Assembly: GCA_020744425.1 (NCBI GenBank)
Contig: JAGMUV010000002.1
Span: forward strand, 186,001 to 250,000
Reading direction: 5' to 3'
From: Dactylonectria macrodidyma
Taxonomy: Eukaryota > Ascomycota > Sordariomycetes > Hypocreales > Nectriaceae
Length of the DNA: 64,000 nucleotides
This document shows positions 43,931 to 53,268 of this stretch, one piece after another. The position numbers and the translations under genes were made by a program. How positions within the stretch are numbered: position 1 is the stretch's first letter; the number at the start of each line of letters is the position of its first letter. Below the pieces are notes generated by a model that was given only the letters and a program-made list of their open reading frames with translations, was not told where the DNA came from and searched no databases.

Positions 43931-44839
43931 GATGGGCGTAGAAATTGTCTGCTTCGCGAAGATGGCAAGACGAGATGGCTCTCAAAATAAGAAAATCAGC
44001 CAGTATTTATGAGATCGAGCAGGTTCTCAAGCTAACTTCCAAATCGCACGTTCCTCCGGGCTTTGACCCGGAGACCGTTGAGGGATCGAAAAACCGGATG
44101 ATCTTGTCCAAAATAGTCCATTCTTGTGCAGCACCGTTCTCTCCGAACTAACGCACCCCGCATTCTAAGACCCCGAGACATATTCCGACTAAGTACTACC
44201 TCAGCTCAACGTTGCCTGGATTTTAACAAGCGCGCCATTCGAATCACTAGTACCAGGGCCACCTTCGCCTGACTCTACGTTGAGGGCTACTCTGCTCAGA
44301 CATTGTTGCGGGGCGCTGCGTGATGCAATGCACCATGAAGCCGATTTTATTGGGCTATACCCTGCGACTTTCTAGTACATCCTCATTAAACTGTTACCTA
44401 TGCTGGTCGAAGCTTGTTTCTAATTCGACAATCTTGTTTTTGTTCCAGACAGGTACGAGATATTATCACAATAAATACGGCCCTCTTCCCCTGCCGACGA
44501 CGCACCTTGAGTCCCAAATGAGCCATGAAGACCTCATTGGCAGACTACCAGCGCAAGCGCTGCCATACCAGTGCCAATAGCATCTCAAGAAATCTGCCAA
44601 CTCCAGCGTTCCCACCTTTTACGATCTAACCAGATTGCCATTGGGTCGCGACGTCCCTTTTTAGGTTTGGGAAATCCAGGTTGATGTCGTAAAATGGTAT
44701 GGTAGGTACTTCGTAGAAAAGTTAGAATCTGCTAGATTAAAGTCTAGGCAATGTTAAAATCGTCACTGGGATAAAATCCCGCATGAGAGTCACCATTCGC
44801 TTTCCAATCTTGTCTTCTACAAAACACAACACCTGACCC
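43931..44839. promoter_or_regulatory. divergent intergenic region, GH28-like gene / hypothetical protein
   Basis: 909 bp between divergent starts. I saw no gene or repeat. Promoters for both sides are expected here. Confidence 0.4.
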
Positions 44840-46240
44840 ATGGCAAGCACGATGTGGACATATCATAGACCAAGGGCTATGCAGAATCCTTCAACTGCAT
44901 CCCAGCAAGGTAAAACACGCTCTGATAGCACGTCTTCAGCTGTAGCATGTAATTACCTTGCTCTGTCACCCTTCTCCGCCATTTCGCCCTACCTCATCAC
45001 CTGCCCTCCTTGGGGGAATCCGGACGTTGCGGATTGCGAGAGATACCGAAAGGAGTACCCTGAAGACAATGCACGATATTTTGGACCACCAGGTTGTGAG
45101 GACCTGCCAGATAACATGGAAGTTCTCATTCGCAATGAGCTGGAAGCAATTTTCTATGAAGAAACAGCTTCTTACCTGCGCCAAGGAGAACCGTTTAGGC
45201 TCGGGTGGCGTGGAGATGGGCGCATGACCACTTTCAATGGCCGACGACTAGTGAAAACCGTTTTCAAGAAACGCCGCAATGCCGGGGAATTGTTTGAATA
45301 TCTGAACAAAGAGATCATGATCTACTTTCAAGGCGATTCAGGCGATGGCGGCCAAGATGACGGGCTGGGCCGCTACATATACCGCGAATGGCTCCGCCTG
45401 CATGGGGGACGGCCTCCATTCCAGCGCCATCGCTTCTTTGCCAAGCCAATATGTTTCGGCGAGAGGGGACCTCAGCTTCTCCAAGATTTTTCAGAATTCC
45501 ACCAATCCCTTTACGATGGCATATCAACTGAACTTGACGTTCTCGTCGACTTCTATCCCGCGAGACCTCAACCTAGAGCACGCGTTAAACCGAAATCGAT
45601 CACACACAAGCGGCCAATCTTTGGTCCCAGACCAAGCAAAAGAATACAGTCTTGGCGAGATCACGGCTTTGTTCTCGGTCATTTGTTTCAGGCCCTATAT
45701 ATGGTGGTAGATGACCAGGTCAGGACGGGGAACGAAGAGAAATATCGCGCCAAACTACCACACGAGGATGGGTTACTCTACACGCACGAGCGATGCGAGT
45801 ACAACCTCTCCCAATGCACGGTATTACTAGTCAAAACAGGAAACGAGGCACACCTACATTCTCCTATCAGTTTCCAGTCTCTATTCGACGCTGGGCTGGT
45901 ACTCGATGTCAACCGCCAAGACTACAAAGGCGCCGCTGAAGACGTCGTCGTGCGCGTCAAGGTCGATGTCGCAGTCCGTTTTGTGTGGGACGTGTTGCGT
46001 GAAGAACAAAAGGCTCTTGAGAATCTAAGGCAAGCAGCACAGGCACTAGTGGAGGAGCAAGAAGAGCTATGTAGAAAATGGGTTGAAAAAGTCATGGAGC
46101 ATGCCCGAGGGGTTGGGATTGAAGAAAATGGCTATACGTGGGTGGCTGTTCGTCGCGCTCGAGCAAGATTGAACGGGGAGGCCTTTAAATATTGCCAGGT
46201 GCATCCGTGGTGGGAGAGCGTAAAAAATTGGGAATGGTGA
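44840..46240 (+). CDS. uncharacterised protein (466 aa)
   Basis: Long single frame with normal codon use and no recognised domain. The N-terminal 90 residues are low in conserved features, and the true start could be later or include a small intron. The core is charged: an Arg/Trp-rich block (GEPFRLGWRGDGRMTTFNG), a Tyr/Asp-rich stretch, then LGHLFQALYMVVDDQV. A heptad-like helical segment (VWDVLREEQKALENLRQAAQAL) near residues 385-420 suggests a short coiled coil. There is no signal peptide or membrane helix. Frequent Trp and Phe and the length favour a real folded protein. Homology searching would be needed to say more. Confidence 0.6.
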   Translation: MASTMWTYHRPRAMQNPSTASQQGKTRSDSTSSAVACNYLALSPFSAISPYLITCPPWGNPDVADCERYRKEYPEDNARYFGPPGCEDLPDNMEVLIRNELEAIFYEETASYLRQGEPFRLGWRGDGRMTTFNGRRLVKTVFKKRRNAGELFEYLNKEIMIYFQGDSGDGGQDDGLGRYIYREWLRLHGGRPPFQRHRFFAKPICFGERGPQLLQDFSEFHQSLYDGISTELDVLVDFYPARPQPRARVKPKSITHKRPIFGPRPSKRIQSWRDHGFVLGHLFQALYMVVDDQVRTGNEEKYRAKLPHEDGLLYTHERCEYNLSQCTVLLVKTGNEAHLHSPISFQSLFDAGLVLDVNRQDYKGAAEDVVVRVKVDVAVRFVWDVLREEQKALENLRQAAQALVEEQEELCRKWVEKVMEHARGVGIEENGYTWVAVRRARARLNGEAFKYCQVHPWWESVKNWEW

Positions 46241-47268
46241 AATTGCGTTGGACAACACAGTGTAAATGGAGTGACACTGTTCCAAATGAACTGAAGGAGC
46301 GAGTGTGTTAGGGTAAAAGTTGAGAGAGAAATCGATATGTTGTATGGGTTCCTAACCTCTCTTCACAGTACTTGATATATAATTAAGAGCTACGACTTTT
46401 TTCGAGCAAAACAAGCAGCTGCTTAGGCACAGGTTTGCTTGTGAAATTGTGCTACAGGTCTAGGGTAGGCGTGGTCGAGTTTGGGTACCTTTAGTCGATG
46501 ATTTGAGTACTAGGTATTCCGTAGTACTATGTAGATTGGGGCATGGGCGGTAACCGAGATCCATTCTCAAATCAGTTGGTTTGTATGGCGTCCGTAGTCG
46601 CGTGGAACTAAATCAGTTGACAGCTAAGTTAACAGGGAGTCTGGCTCTGGTGTTGGGTTGAAGGTGAGTAGATGAGAGCCCTAACCAGCGTTTGTGTGGG
46701 TTTGGATCTTGTGGATCGGAACAAAGCGGCGATCCTCGGATCATATGCTAAATTGGAGTGGCAACAGGCCTCGATCTAACCTTGAGTAGGTAAAGAAAGG
46801 GGAAATTTCCTCTGGTTATGTCCGAGCGAGTAAGGATCCAGAGTCGCACTACTCCACAACGGGAACTTCGTGTTTTAATTAAAACCCGAGACGCCTAACG
46901 ACCTGGGCGAGCCGGGATCCGAAATTGATCAGGAGAGTCGTACGCCATAAATAAATACGAGCCTGTCCTTCCGATGATTCCGATCTGTTAGCTGCACCGC
47001 CCTAACTCGCCTAAGCCTACGTCAAAGAGTACACTTGCTGGACCGTGATATCACCGTACTTGGGAAAGTGGGGATGCGCTTGGTCTTGACCAGCGTGCAA
47101 CCAATCAGTGCCTCAGGTTGGTAGTTGAGGCGTACAGACTACTGCAGAGTTGGTCAAGCTGAGCGAGGTGGTGGGCAACTGAAGGATGGTCTAAATAAAT
47201 CTGTGCAAAAGTCATTGTTTCCCCCGAACTTTTCGTCTCTTGTCAACCAAGAGCTTGTGACCGCAGCC
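46241..47268. other. intergenic region upstream of galactose oxidase
   Basis: 1,028 bp of ordinary sequence. It should contain the galactose oxidase promoter. An in-frame ATG at 47125 exists but gives no signal peptide, so it is treated as leader. No other feature seen. Confidence 0.4.
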
Positions 47269-49338
47269 ATGTTGTTCATTAACGTGTTTGGCGCTCTCAT
47301 TTGTTGCGGGTTTTATACCGCACTCGCCAATGCCGTGAGTATTTCATCGGATGCAGCTCTCAAGGTTCCCGTCAACAATGTTCCCGAGAACAATGCACGG
47401 CATCCGACTCAGTTAGCTGCTGCCCCCATCGGAGCCCCCATCAGCCGAGTCATCTGGAAAGTTACTTGTGACAGTTTCCACGTCGGCAATGAGTGCAGCA
47501 AAGCCATCGACGGCAACAAGAACACGTTCTGGCACACGCAATACTCCACCTCCAGCAACCCGCCGCCGCCTCACACCATCACGGTCGACTTGGGCTCTAC
47601 CCAGAACGTCAATGGCATCTCCATGCTCCCTCGACAAGACGGCGTTACCAACGGTCGGATTGCACGACACAGCGTATTTCTGAGCTCCGATGGGATCACT
47701 TGGGGCTCTCCTGTGGCATATGGCACGTGGTACGGCGATGCTACACTCAAGTATTCCAACTTCGAAACAAAGCCTGCGCGCTATGTACGCCTCGTTGCAA
47801 TCACTGAAGTGAATGGCAAACCTTGGACCAGCATTGCCGACCTCAACGTCTACAGGGCTTCGTCGTACACTCCCCCAGCCAAGGGTATCGGCATGTGGGG
47901 TGCGACAATTGACTTTCCCATCGTCCCCGTAGCTGCAGCCGTCGAACCAACCTCGGGCAAGGTTATTGTCTGGTCCGCCTACCGATACGACCAGTTTACC
48001 AAGTCGCCCGGAAGCTACACACTCACCTCGGAGTGGAACCCCGCCACTGGCATCATTTCTCAGCGTACCGTCAGCAACACTGACCACGACATGTTCTGCC
48101 CTGGCATTTCCATGGACGGCAATGGCCAGATAGTTGTCACAGGAGGCAACTCGGCAAAGAAGACGACGCTCTTCGACTCGGGCAGCGATAGTTGGATTGC
48201 TGGTCCTGACATGAAGGTCCCAAGAGGCTATCAATCCTCTGCCACAACATCCGACGGTCGTGTCTTTACCATTGGTGGCTCCTGGAGTGGTGGCGTCTCC
48301 GTCAAGAATGGCGAGATTTACGACCCCGAAGCCAAGTCGTGGACCTTGTTATCAGGTGCTGAGGTCAATCCCATGCTCACGAAAGATAAACAAGGGCGCT
48401 ACCGCTCTGACAACCATGGCTGGTTGTTTGGGTGGAAGAACAACACCGTGTTCCAGGCCGGCCCCAGTTCAGCAATGAATTGGTACTATACTGAAGGCAA
48501 CGGTGACGTCAAACCCGCAGGTGTTCGCAAGTCGAGTCGTGGTGTTGATCCAGATGCCATGTGCGGCGGTTCCGTCATGTATGACGCAGTCAACGGAAAG
48601 ATTCTGACATTCGGAGGGTCTACGTCCTATCAGAGTGCGTCTGCCACCACCAATGCCCACATCATCACAATTGGTAAGCCTGGCGATGCGGCCCAAGTGT
48701 CCTTTGCCAGCCAGGGCATGTTCCATGCTCGAATCTTCCACACTTCGGTCGTTCTCCCCGATGGAAGCGTCTTCATCGCGGGAGGTCAAAGTTACGGCGT
48801 TCCTTTTGCCGATTCGACCGTCCAACTGACTCCAGAAGTCTATATCCCAAGCAAGGGACGATTTTTCCTACAACAGCGCAACTCGATTCCCCGCGTCTAT
48901 CACAGTATTTCTCTTCTCCTTCCAGACGCCACAGTACTCAACGGCGGCGGCGGTCTCTGCGGATCCTGTACTACAAACCATTTCGATGCGCAAATCTTCA
49001 CCCCCCCTTACCTGTACGATGCAAATGGAAATCTAGCAAAGCGACCTTCTATCCAGGCTATTGCCGCTACCACCCTCAAGGTAGGCCGGACCATGTCTCT
49101 CAGGACGGACTCGGCAATCTCGAGTGCGTCCTTGGTCCGATATGGAACGTCCACACACACGGTCAATACCGATCAGAGGAGGATCCCGGTCGCTTTGAAA
49201 AAACGGGACACGAACCTATACTCCTTCGTCATTCCAGCAGACCCGGGAATTGCTTTGCCCGGGTACTGGATGTTGTTTGTAATGAACCAGGCGGGAGTTC
49301 CAAGTGTCGCCAAAACGATCAAGATTACGTTGGAATAA
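47269..49338 (+). CDS. gaoA: galactose oxidase, secreted mononuclear copper radical oxidase
   Basis: Oxidises the C6 hydroxyl of galactose and galactosides to the aldehyde, giving H2O2. Intronless, 689 residues from the ATG at 47269, which starts a good signal peptide (MLFINVFGALICCGF). A short propeptide is followed by a galactose-binding F5/8-type (CBM32) domain with the disulfide pair CDSFHVGNEC, a seven-bladed propeller and a C-terminal Ig-like domain. All cofactor and copper residues of the Fusarium enzyme are visible: Cys in DMFCPG and Tyr in RGYQSS (thioether pair), Trp in GGSWSGG, Tyr-His in RVYHSISLLLPD, and His in THTVNTDQRR. CGSC matches the second disulfide. The region before APIGAPISR lacks the Arg that precedes the mature N-terminus in the Fusarium enzyme, so propeptide cleavage may differ. 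Confidence 0.95.
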   Translation: MLFINVFGALICCGFYTALANAVSISSDAALKVPVNNVPENNARHPTQLAAAPIGAPISRVIWKVTCDSFHVGNECSKAIDGNKNTFWHTQYSTSSNPPPPHTITVDLGSTQNVNGISMLPRQDGVTNGRIARHSVFLSSDGITWGSPVAYGTWYGDATLKYSNFETKPARYVRLVAITEVNGKPWTSIADLNVYRASSYTPPAKGIGMWGATIDFPIVPVAAAVEPTSGKVIVWSAYRYDQFTKSPGSYTLTSEWNPATGIISQRTVSNTDHDMFCPGISMDGNGQIVVTGGNSAKKTTLFDSGSDSWIAGPDMKVPRGYQSSATTSDGRVFTIGGSWSGGVSVKNGEIYDPEAKSWTLLSGAEVNPMLTKDKQGRYRSDNHGWLFGWKNNTVFQAGPSSAMNWYYTEGNGDVKPAGVRKSSRGVDPDAMCGGSVMYDAVNGKILTFGGSTSYQSASATTNAHIITIGKPGDAAQVSFASQGMFHARIFHTSVVLPDGSVFIAGGQSYGVPFADSTVQLTPEVYIPSKGRFFLQQRNSIPRVYHSISLLLPDATVLNGGGGLCGSCTTNHFDAQIFTPPYLYDANGNLAKRPSIQAIAATTLKVGRTMSLRTDSAISSASLVRYGTSTHTVNTDQRRIPVALKKRDTNLYSFVIPADPGIALPGYWMLFVMNQAGVPSVAKTIKITLE

Positions 49339-50412
49339 CTTGCCTCCAGGCTCTGTCAAGCTCTAAATTTTTTCCTTTAAGTATATAAATATTAAAATTA
49401 GTAATTAAAGTGAAATTAGATTAGCAAAATGTTCTAAGAATGGGGCTGGCAGCTAATATTAAGTAAAATATTCTACTTATAAAAGCTAAGTAGAACCTAA
49501 CTTATCGTCTACCTGTTGGGTTATTATTGTTGAATAGGCCAAAAGGCCAAAAACGTAGCGCTACTTAAGTAACGGCATGTTCTGCTATTACAAGAGAAAG
49601 GCATCCAATTCAACAGTTATATCTGATATAGCTCTTCTTATATAATGTCATTTATTAGCTGATGCTAAGGCAATTGTTATCACCGCTCGCTAACCTGGAT
49701 TGGGTTTCATCGAGCCTAAGACTTTGGATCAGATGCGGCCGGGATTTTGCTGCTTGGCTGGGGCGCATCCTGCGACGATTCTATCCGGTGGAAAGGAGAG
49801 ACTCGGTTGTGTGTCGAAGGCCGGTTACCTTGATATTTGCAGGCTCTTGATTGTCGGGGCTATGACCCGTGTGACTTAGGTGAGAGCCATAAGCCGCCAA
49901 TATATGGACGGTTGGGCGTACTCTGGAAGTTCTAGGGTAGACCTAAGGCATGTAGCTTTATAATTGGGGGGATCAAGATGCCGCAAGAAGTATTATAAGT
50001 CACAGTCTGGTAATAGTAAAATAGAAGACTGAATATAACGAAATGAATTAATAGCTAGTTCGCTATCTATGTAAAGAGTATTAAATAAATAAATATATAT
50101 ATACTTTAAGGAATGATGGGATTATTCTTAATTTCTTGTGGGCTAAATATGTATAATATTACAATACTTAAAGGATGTTCTAGCTAGCTTACTGTAAGAT
50201 AACTTAGGTAGAGGACATGGTGCATTATATAATAGGTATATTTGACATTAACTTGCCGCCTCCACATGAAGAGGGACAAAAAAGTAATCACACTATCTTC
50301 TGCTGGATGTGGATGCTAGGACGAGACTTTCCCGACCAAGACAAAGGTAAGCCTATAATAAATAGAATATGTACGTTGAGGTGCGAACAAAACTGAATAA
50401 CAAATAATGCAA
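49339..50412. other. AT-rich convergent intergenic region
   Basis: 1,074 bp with several TA-rich patches (about 49365-49510 and 50000-50130). It may include decayed transposon DNA, for example the repeat-like AGGCCAAAAGGCCAAAAACG near 49537. No gene or clear terminal repeat found. Confidence 0.4.
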
Positions 50413-52224
50413 TTATTGCATACTCCAACTCCCGTTTCCAAACCAGACGCCAGATTTTGTATAATCCAACGCTTTTCCGTCCTGAACATAGGCAAATCTG
50501 AAGTACTCTGGGAGGTCAAAGTCAGACGGTCGTGCCCATGAAAAGTTGTGTGCGGTGGTGGTGTCAGGGAAGAAGCGACGGTAACGCTCGACATCATTTA
50601 CGAGAACACTAATGCCGTTGAGCGTCGGCTTAGGAGGCCCGTCCCACGAAAATGAGATGTTGATGCCTGTCGAACTCGCCGAGATGATGGGAGTGTTGAT
50701 TGTGGGAGTTAATGAATCAAAAGATGCGTCCCCGCGGAGGTCGGCTGGTGTTTGTAGGATCGAGGCGAAGCCCCATCGGGCGATGCCGTTGACGAAGAGG
50801 CCGAGGAGTATACCTTGATACAACAACGATGATCGGGTCTGGATGCTGGTGCCAGGAAGCAACAGGAGCGCTAGGACGTAGTGATGAATGCGGAGGTCGA
50901 CGTCTGGTAGTGCAATGGAGACGACAATTCCTAGGATGAAGAGACCGTAGAGCGCCAGATAACGCAATAGACGTCCCTCTAGCCAGAAGCTGTATACTTG
51001 CTGACAAACAATGCATACGAGGAGGAGAAGAATGGCAGCCAGTGCGATTTTAGCCCCAGGCTGTTGTTCTAAGTCATGAGCGGTAAGTCGATTGATAGGT
51101 ATCCAATCCAAAGTGTAATTGGAGAGAGCCCCAAACCAGAACCCTCCTAGCCAGAACAAGACCTTCTCCAACTGCGCTTCGAGGCCGCCTAGCACCCTTG
51201 AGACGCAAGTGCGGTAAACAACAATTGAGCAGAAAGCCGCAGGCAACAATCGTCCAGCCAGAGTGGAGAGACGATCTGGCAGCACGGAAATATTGAAGTG
51301 GGAGGCGCCAGGCGGATCGGATGCTAGGCCGACGTGAACAAAGAGGGCGATGAAGACGACGAAAAATTGCAGTGATGATGATGTGGTAAACAGGGAGAAG
51401 ACGATAGTGAAGAACAAAGAAAAGAAAAGCACAATTTGGCGGGGATCCTCGCTGCAAGAAAGGGTTGAATCGGTCGACAAGGTGAAAGAAGACGGAAAAT
51501 ACGAGTCGAAGGGAATGGAATCAATGCCGTGCCCTTGGACGCTTGGGAAGCCCTTCTGCTGGCCAACTCTTGTAAGCCGGCCGCAGCCTCCCTTGCGGTC
51601 GGTCACGACTCCAGCGTGAATGGCAGAGCCGCAAATGAAGGAGTCAGCGCGGTAAACACCATCACCACCAATGACCAGTGGCTTATAGTTGACATCCAAG
51701 GGTCCGACAGCGCGAGGGTTCAAAACTCGGACCCCAGCGCAGTTTGCGGGGCATCGAAATGCAAGGGAAGTATTGGTGAACGGGCGACAGTCTACACCGT
51801 CCAGTCCGCACAGGTTCTTGCGCCTCCAAAGTGAGTCGACGCAGTCCAGATTCACTACGTAATCATTGGGACCATCCCTGAGGACACGGTTACCAATCGC
51901 TAAAGGGATAGAGAACGCCGCTGCCCAGAAGAGTAGAAACAGAGTCAACACGATGAACTTGGATCTACCACCGACGACATGGCGATTGAGAAGGTCGATC
52001 GGGTATCGCTGGACGGTTGGAAACAGCGGTTTGATCGTTTGAATCCGGGGCGGAACAGGCCCCGAGAGCCTTTGAAGAAGATTTAGGCGCCGCTGCGCGA
52101 GACGATATTGGAAGTCGTCATCCTCTGCAAAGCCTAGCTGCTCCGGCTGCTCCGGCCGCAGGAGGGCCTGGTACGGGGCGTCGTATTGAGACCCGTGCTG
52201 CTCGTGATGGATGTTGGCACTCAT
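50413..52224 (-). CDS. LCCL-domain multi-pass membrane protein
   Basis: Intronless, 603 residues from the chosen ATG; an in-frame ATG at 52260 would add 12. The cytosolic N-terminus is polar with an RRLNLLQRL segment. One membrane helix (about residues 90-112; FIVLTLFLLFWAAAFSIPLAI) leads to a Cys-rich lumenal or extracellular LCCL domain with YRADSFICGSAIHAG and later FDSYFPSSF. A bundle of about seven to nine further helices follows, then a beta-rich C-terminal domain with Asn-glycosylation sequons. This architecture is found in fungal proteins of unknown function, and a role at the plasma membrane or in the secretory pathway is likely. The Phe-rich helix VLFFSLFFTIVFSLF is unusually hydrophobic. 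Confidence 0.85.
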   Translation of the reverse strand: MSANIHHEQHGSQYDAPYQALLRPEQPEQLGFAEDDDFQYRLAQRRLNLLQRLSGPVPPRIQTIKPLFPTVQRYPIDLLNRHVVGGRSKFIVLTLFLLFWAAAFSIPLAIGNRVLRDGPNDYVVNLDCVDSLWRRKNLCGLDGVDCRPFTNTSLAFRCPANCAGVRVLNPRAVGPLDVNYKPLVIGGDGVYRADSFICGSAIHAGVVTDRKGGCGRLTRVGQQKGFPSVQGHGIDSIPFDSYFPSSFTLSTDSTLSCSEDPRQIVLFFSLFFTIVFSLFTTSSSLQFFVVFIALFVHVGLASDPPGASHFNISVLPDRLSTLAGRLLPAAFCSIVVYRTCVSRVLGGLEAQLEKVLFWLGGFWFGALSNYTLDWIPINRLTAHDLEQQPGAKIALAAILLLLVCIVCQQVYSFWLEGRLLRYLALYGLFILGIVVSIALPDVDLRIHHYVLALLLLPGTSIQTRSSLLYQGILLGLFVNGIARWGFASILQTPADLRGDASFDSLTPTINTPIISASSTGINISFSWDGPPKPTLNGISVLVNDVERYRRFFPDTTTAHNFSWARPSDFDLPEYFRFAYVQDGKALDYTKSGVWFGNGSWSMQ

Positions 52225-52763
52225 TTGCAAAGGAACTGAGACGGTGCCGTCAAGCAACAAACCTGCACCTAATCGTACGTGGGCTCCGGAGCGAGTCCAA
52301 AAGAATCCTGTAGTGACTTAATAGAGGAAAGTGATGGAGAAAAGCGCTCAGCTAGCCTGGTGGTCGCTTCGGGGCTAAAAAAAAAACTCCACACATACTT
52401 TGTGGTAGCTCCCAATTGGCCGCCTGATTCAAGCCACCGCGCTTAACGATATCAAGCCTCCTGATCCAAGCCACAGGCGCCTAACCATATATCAAGCCGC
52501 CTGCAAATCACCCAGATGAAGCCAAGAGAGACAAAGCAAAGGACCAAAAACAGATGGGAGAAAATGCTGCCCTTCTTCAAGAAGATGTCTTATTTGAGTA
52601 AGCACTAGTCATCAGCTCGTAGGTGAAGGACAGAGAGACCTAATATTCCGCCGACCGAGGTCAGAAGTTAAAATGTGAGCCCAAGTCCCCAGATGTAATC
52701 TGCACAGCCCGTAAAATCAATCACCAATTGTATCTGACTATTATCCAACTAACTCTTCCAACC
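52225..52763. other. intergenic region upstream of the LCCL gene
   Basis: About 540 bp. It holds the LCCL gene promoter and a 10-base A run near 52377. A near-duplicate AAGCC-rich phrase (CCTGATxCAAGCCAC) occurs twice at about 52421-52475. No gene seen. Confidence 0.4.
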
Positions 52764-53260
52764 ATGCGCTCGACAACATCTACCTTGACAACATCACCGC
52801 CCTCGGCCCGGACGCATTATCTGAAAGCGACAGGCTTGGGATTACTCAAGCCGTTGTTTTGTCATCTATTTGGCCGCTATTTTCCCAGACTCGAAGAGCC
52901 AAACTCCTCGGAAGCTCCCAATCCTGTCTTCTCGAGCGATTACAAGGCTGTCTTCGCTCAACTTGCAGTCCATCTCCTACCCATTTTATCATCCATATCC
53001 ATCACCTCCATCAACCTATGTCATCTCTACCTTGGGAGGTCACTTCCCAGACTTGTCATCGACAACTCCATCACCGTCGCCATGCTCAGATCGTCGCAAA
53101 GCTGCAGGAACTTCTCATCTGCGCTAGCCTAGCAGCCATCATCTTCAGCGTTGTTCGATGCGTGCTCGTGTCCAGCACAGGTGTTCCTCTTGGTATCTTC
53201 CATCAGGCTTCGACTGGCACAAACTAAGTAATCCCCTGCTTAGTGCTTCATTATCATTCC
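52764..53260 (+). pseudogene. frameshifted relic of a fungal multi-pass membrane protein
   Basis: Two, perhaps three, frames must be joined. Frame one, from the ATG at 52764, gives AVFAQLAVHLLPILSSISI, a hydrophobic helix. Around 53070-53095 the similarity moves to a second frame reading QIVAKLQELLICASLAAII and then VLVSSTGVPLG, a phrase I associate with a family of uncharacterised fungal membrane proteins. A third frame then gives SGFDWHKLSNPL. No intron can explain shifts this close together. The rest of the expected protein is missing. It lies against the 3' end of the convergent M20 gene. Confidence 0.5.
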
Positions 53261-53268
53261 GTATAGAT

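Noticed and set aside
49515..49616. Possible small solo LTR (TGTTGGG ... TTCAACA)
   Set aside because: No target duplication and no second copy in the window; the ends match by chance level only.
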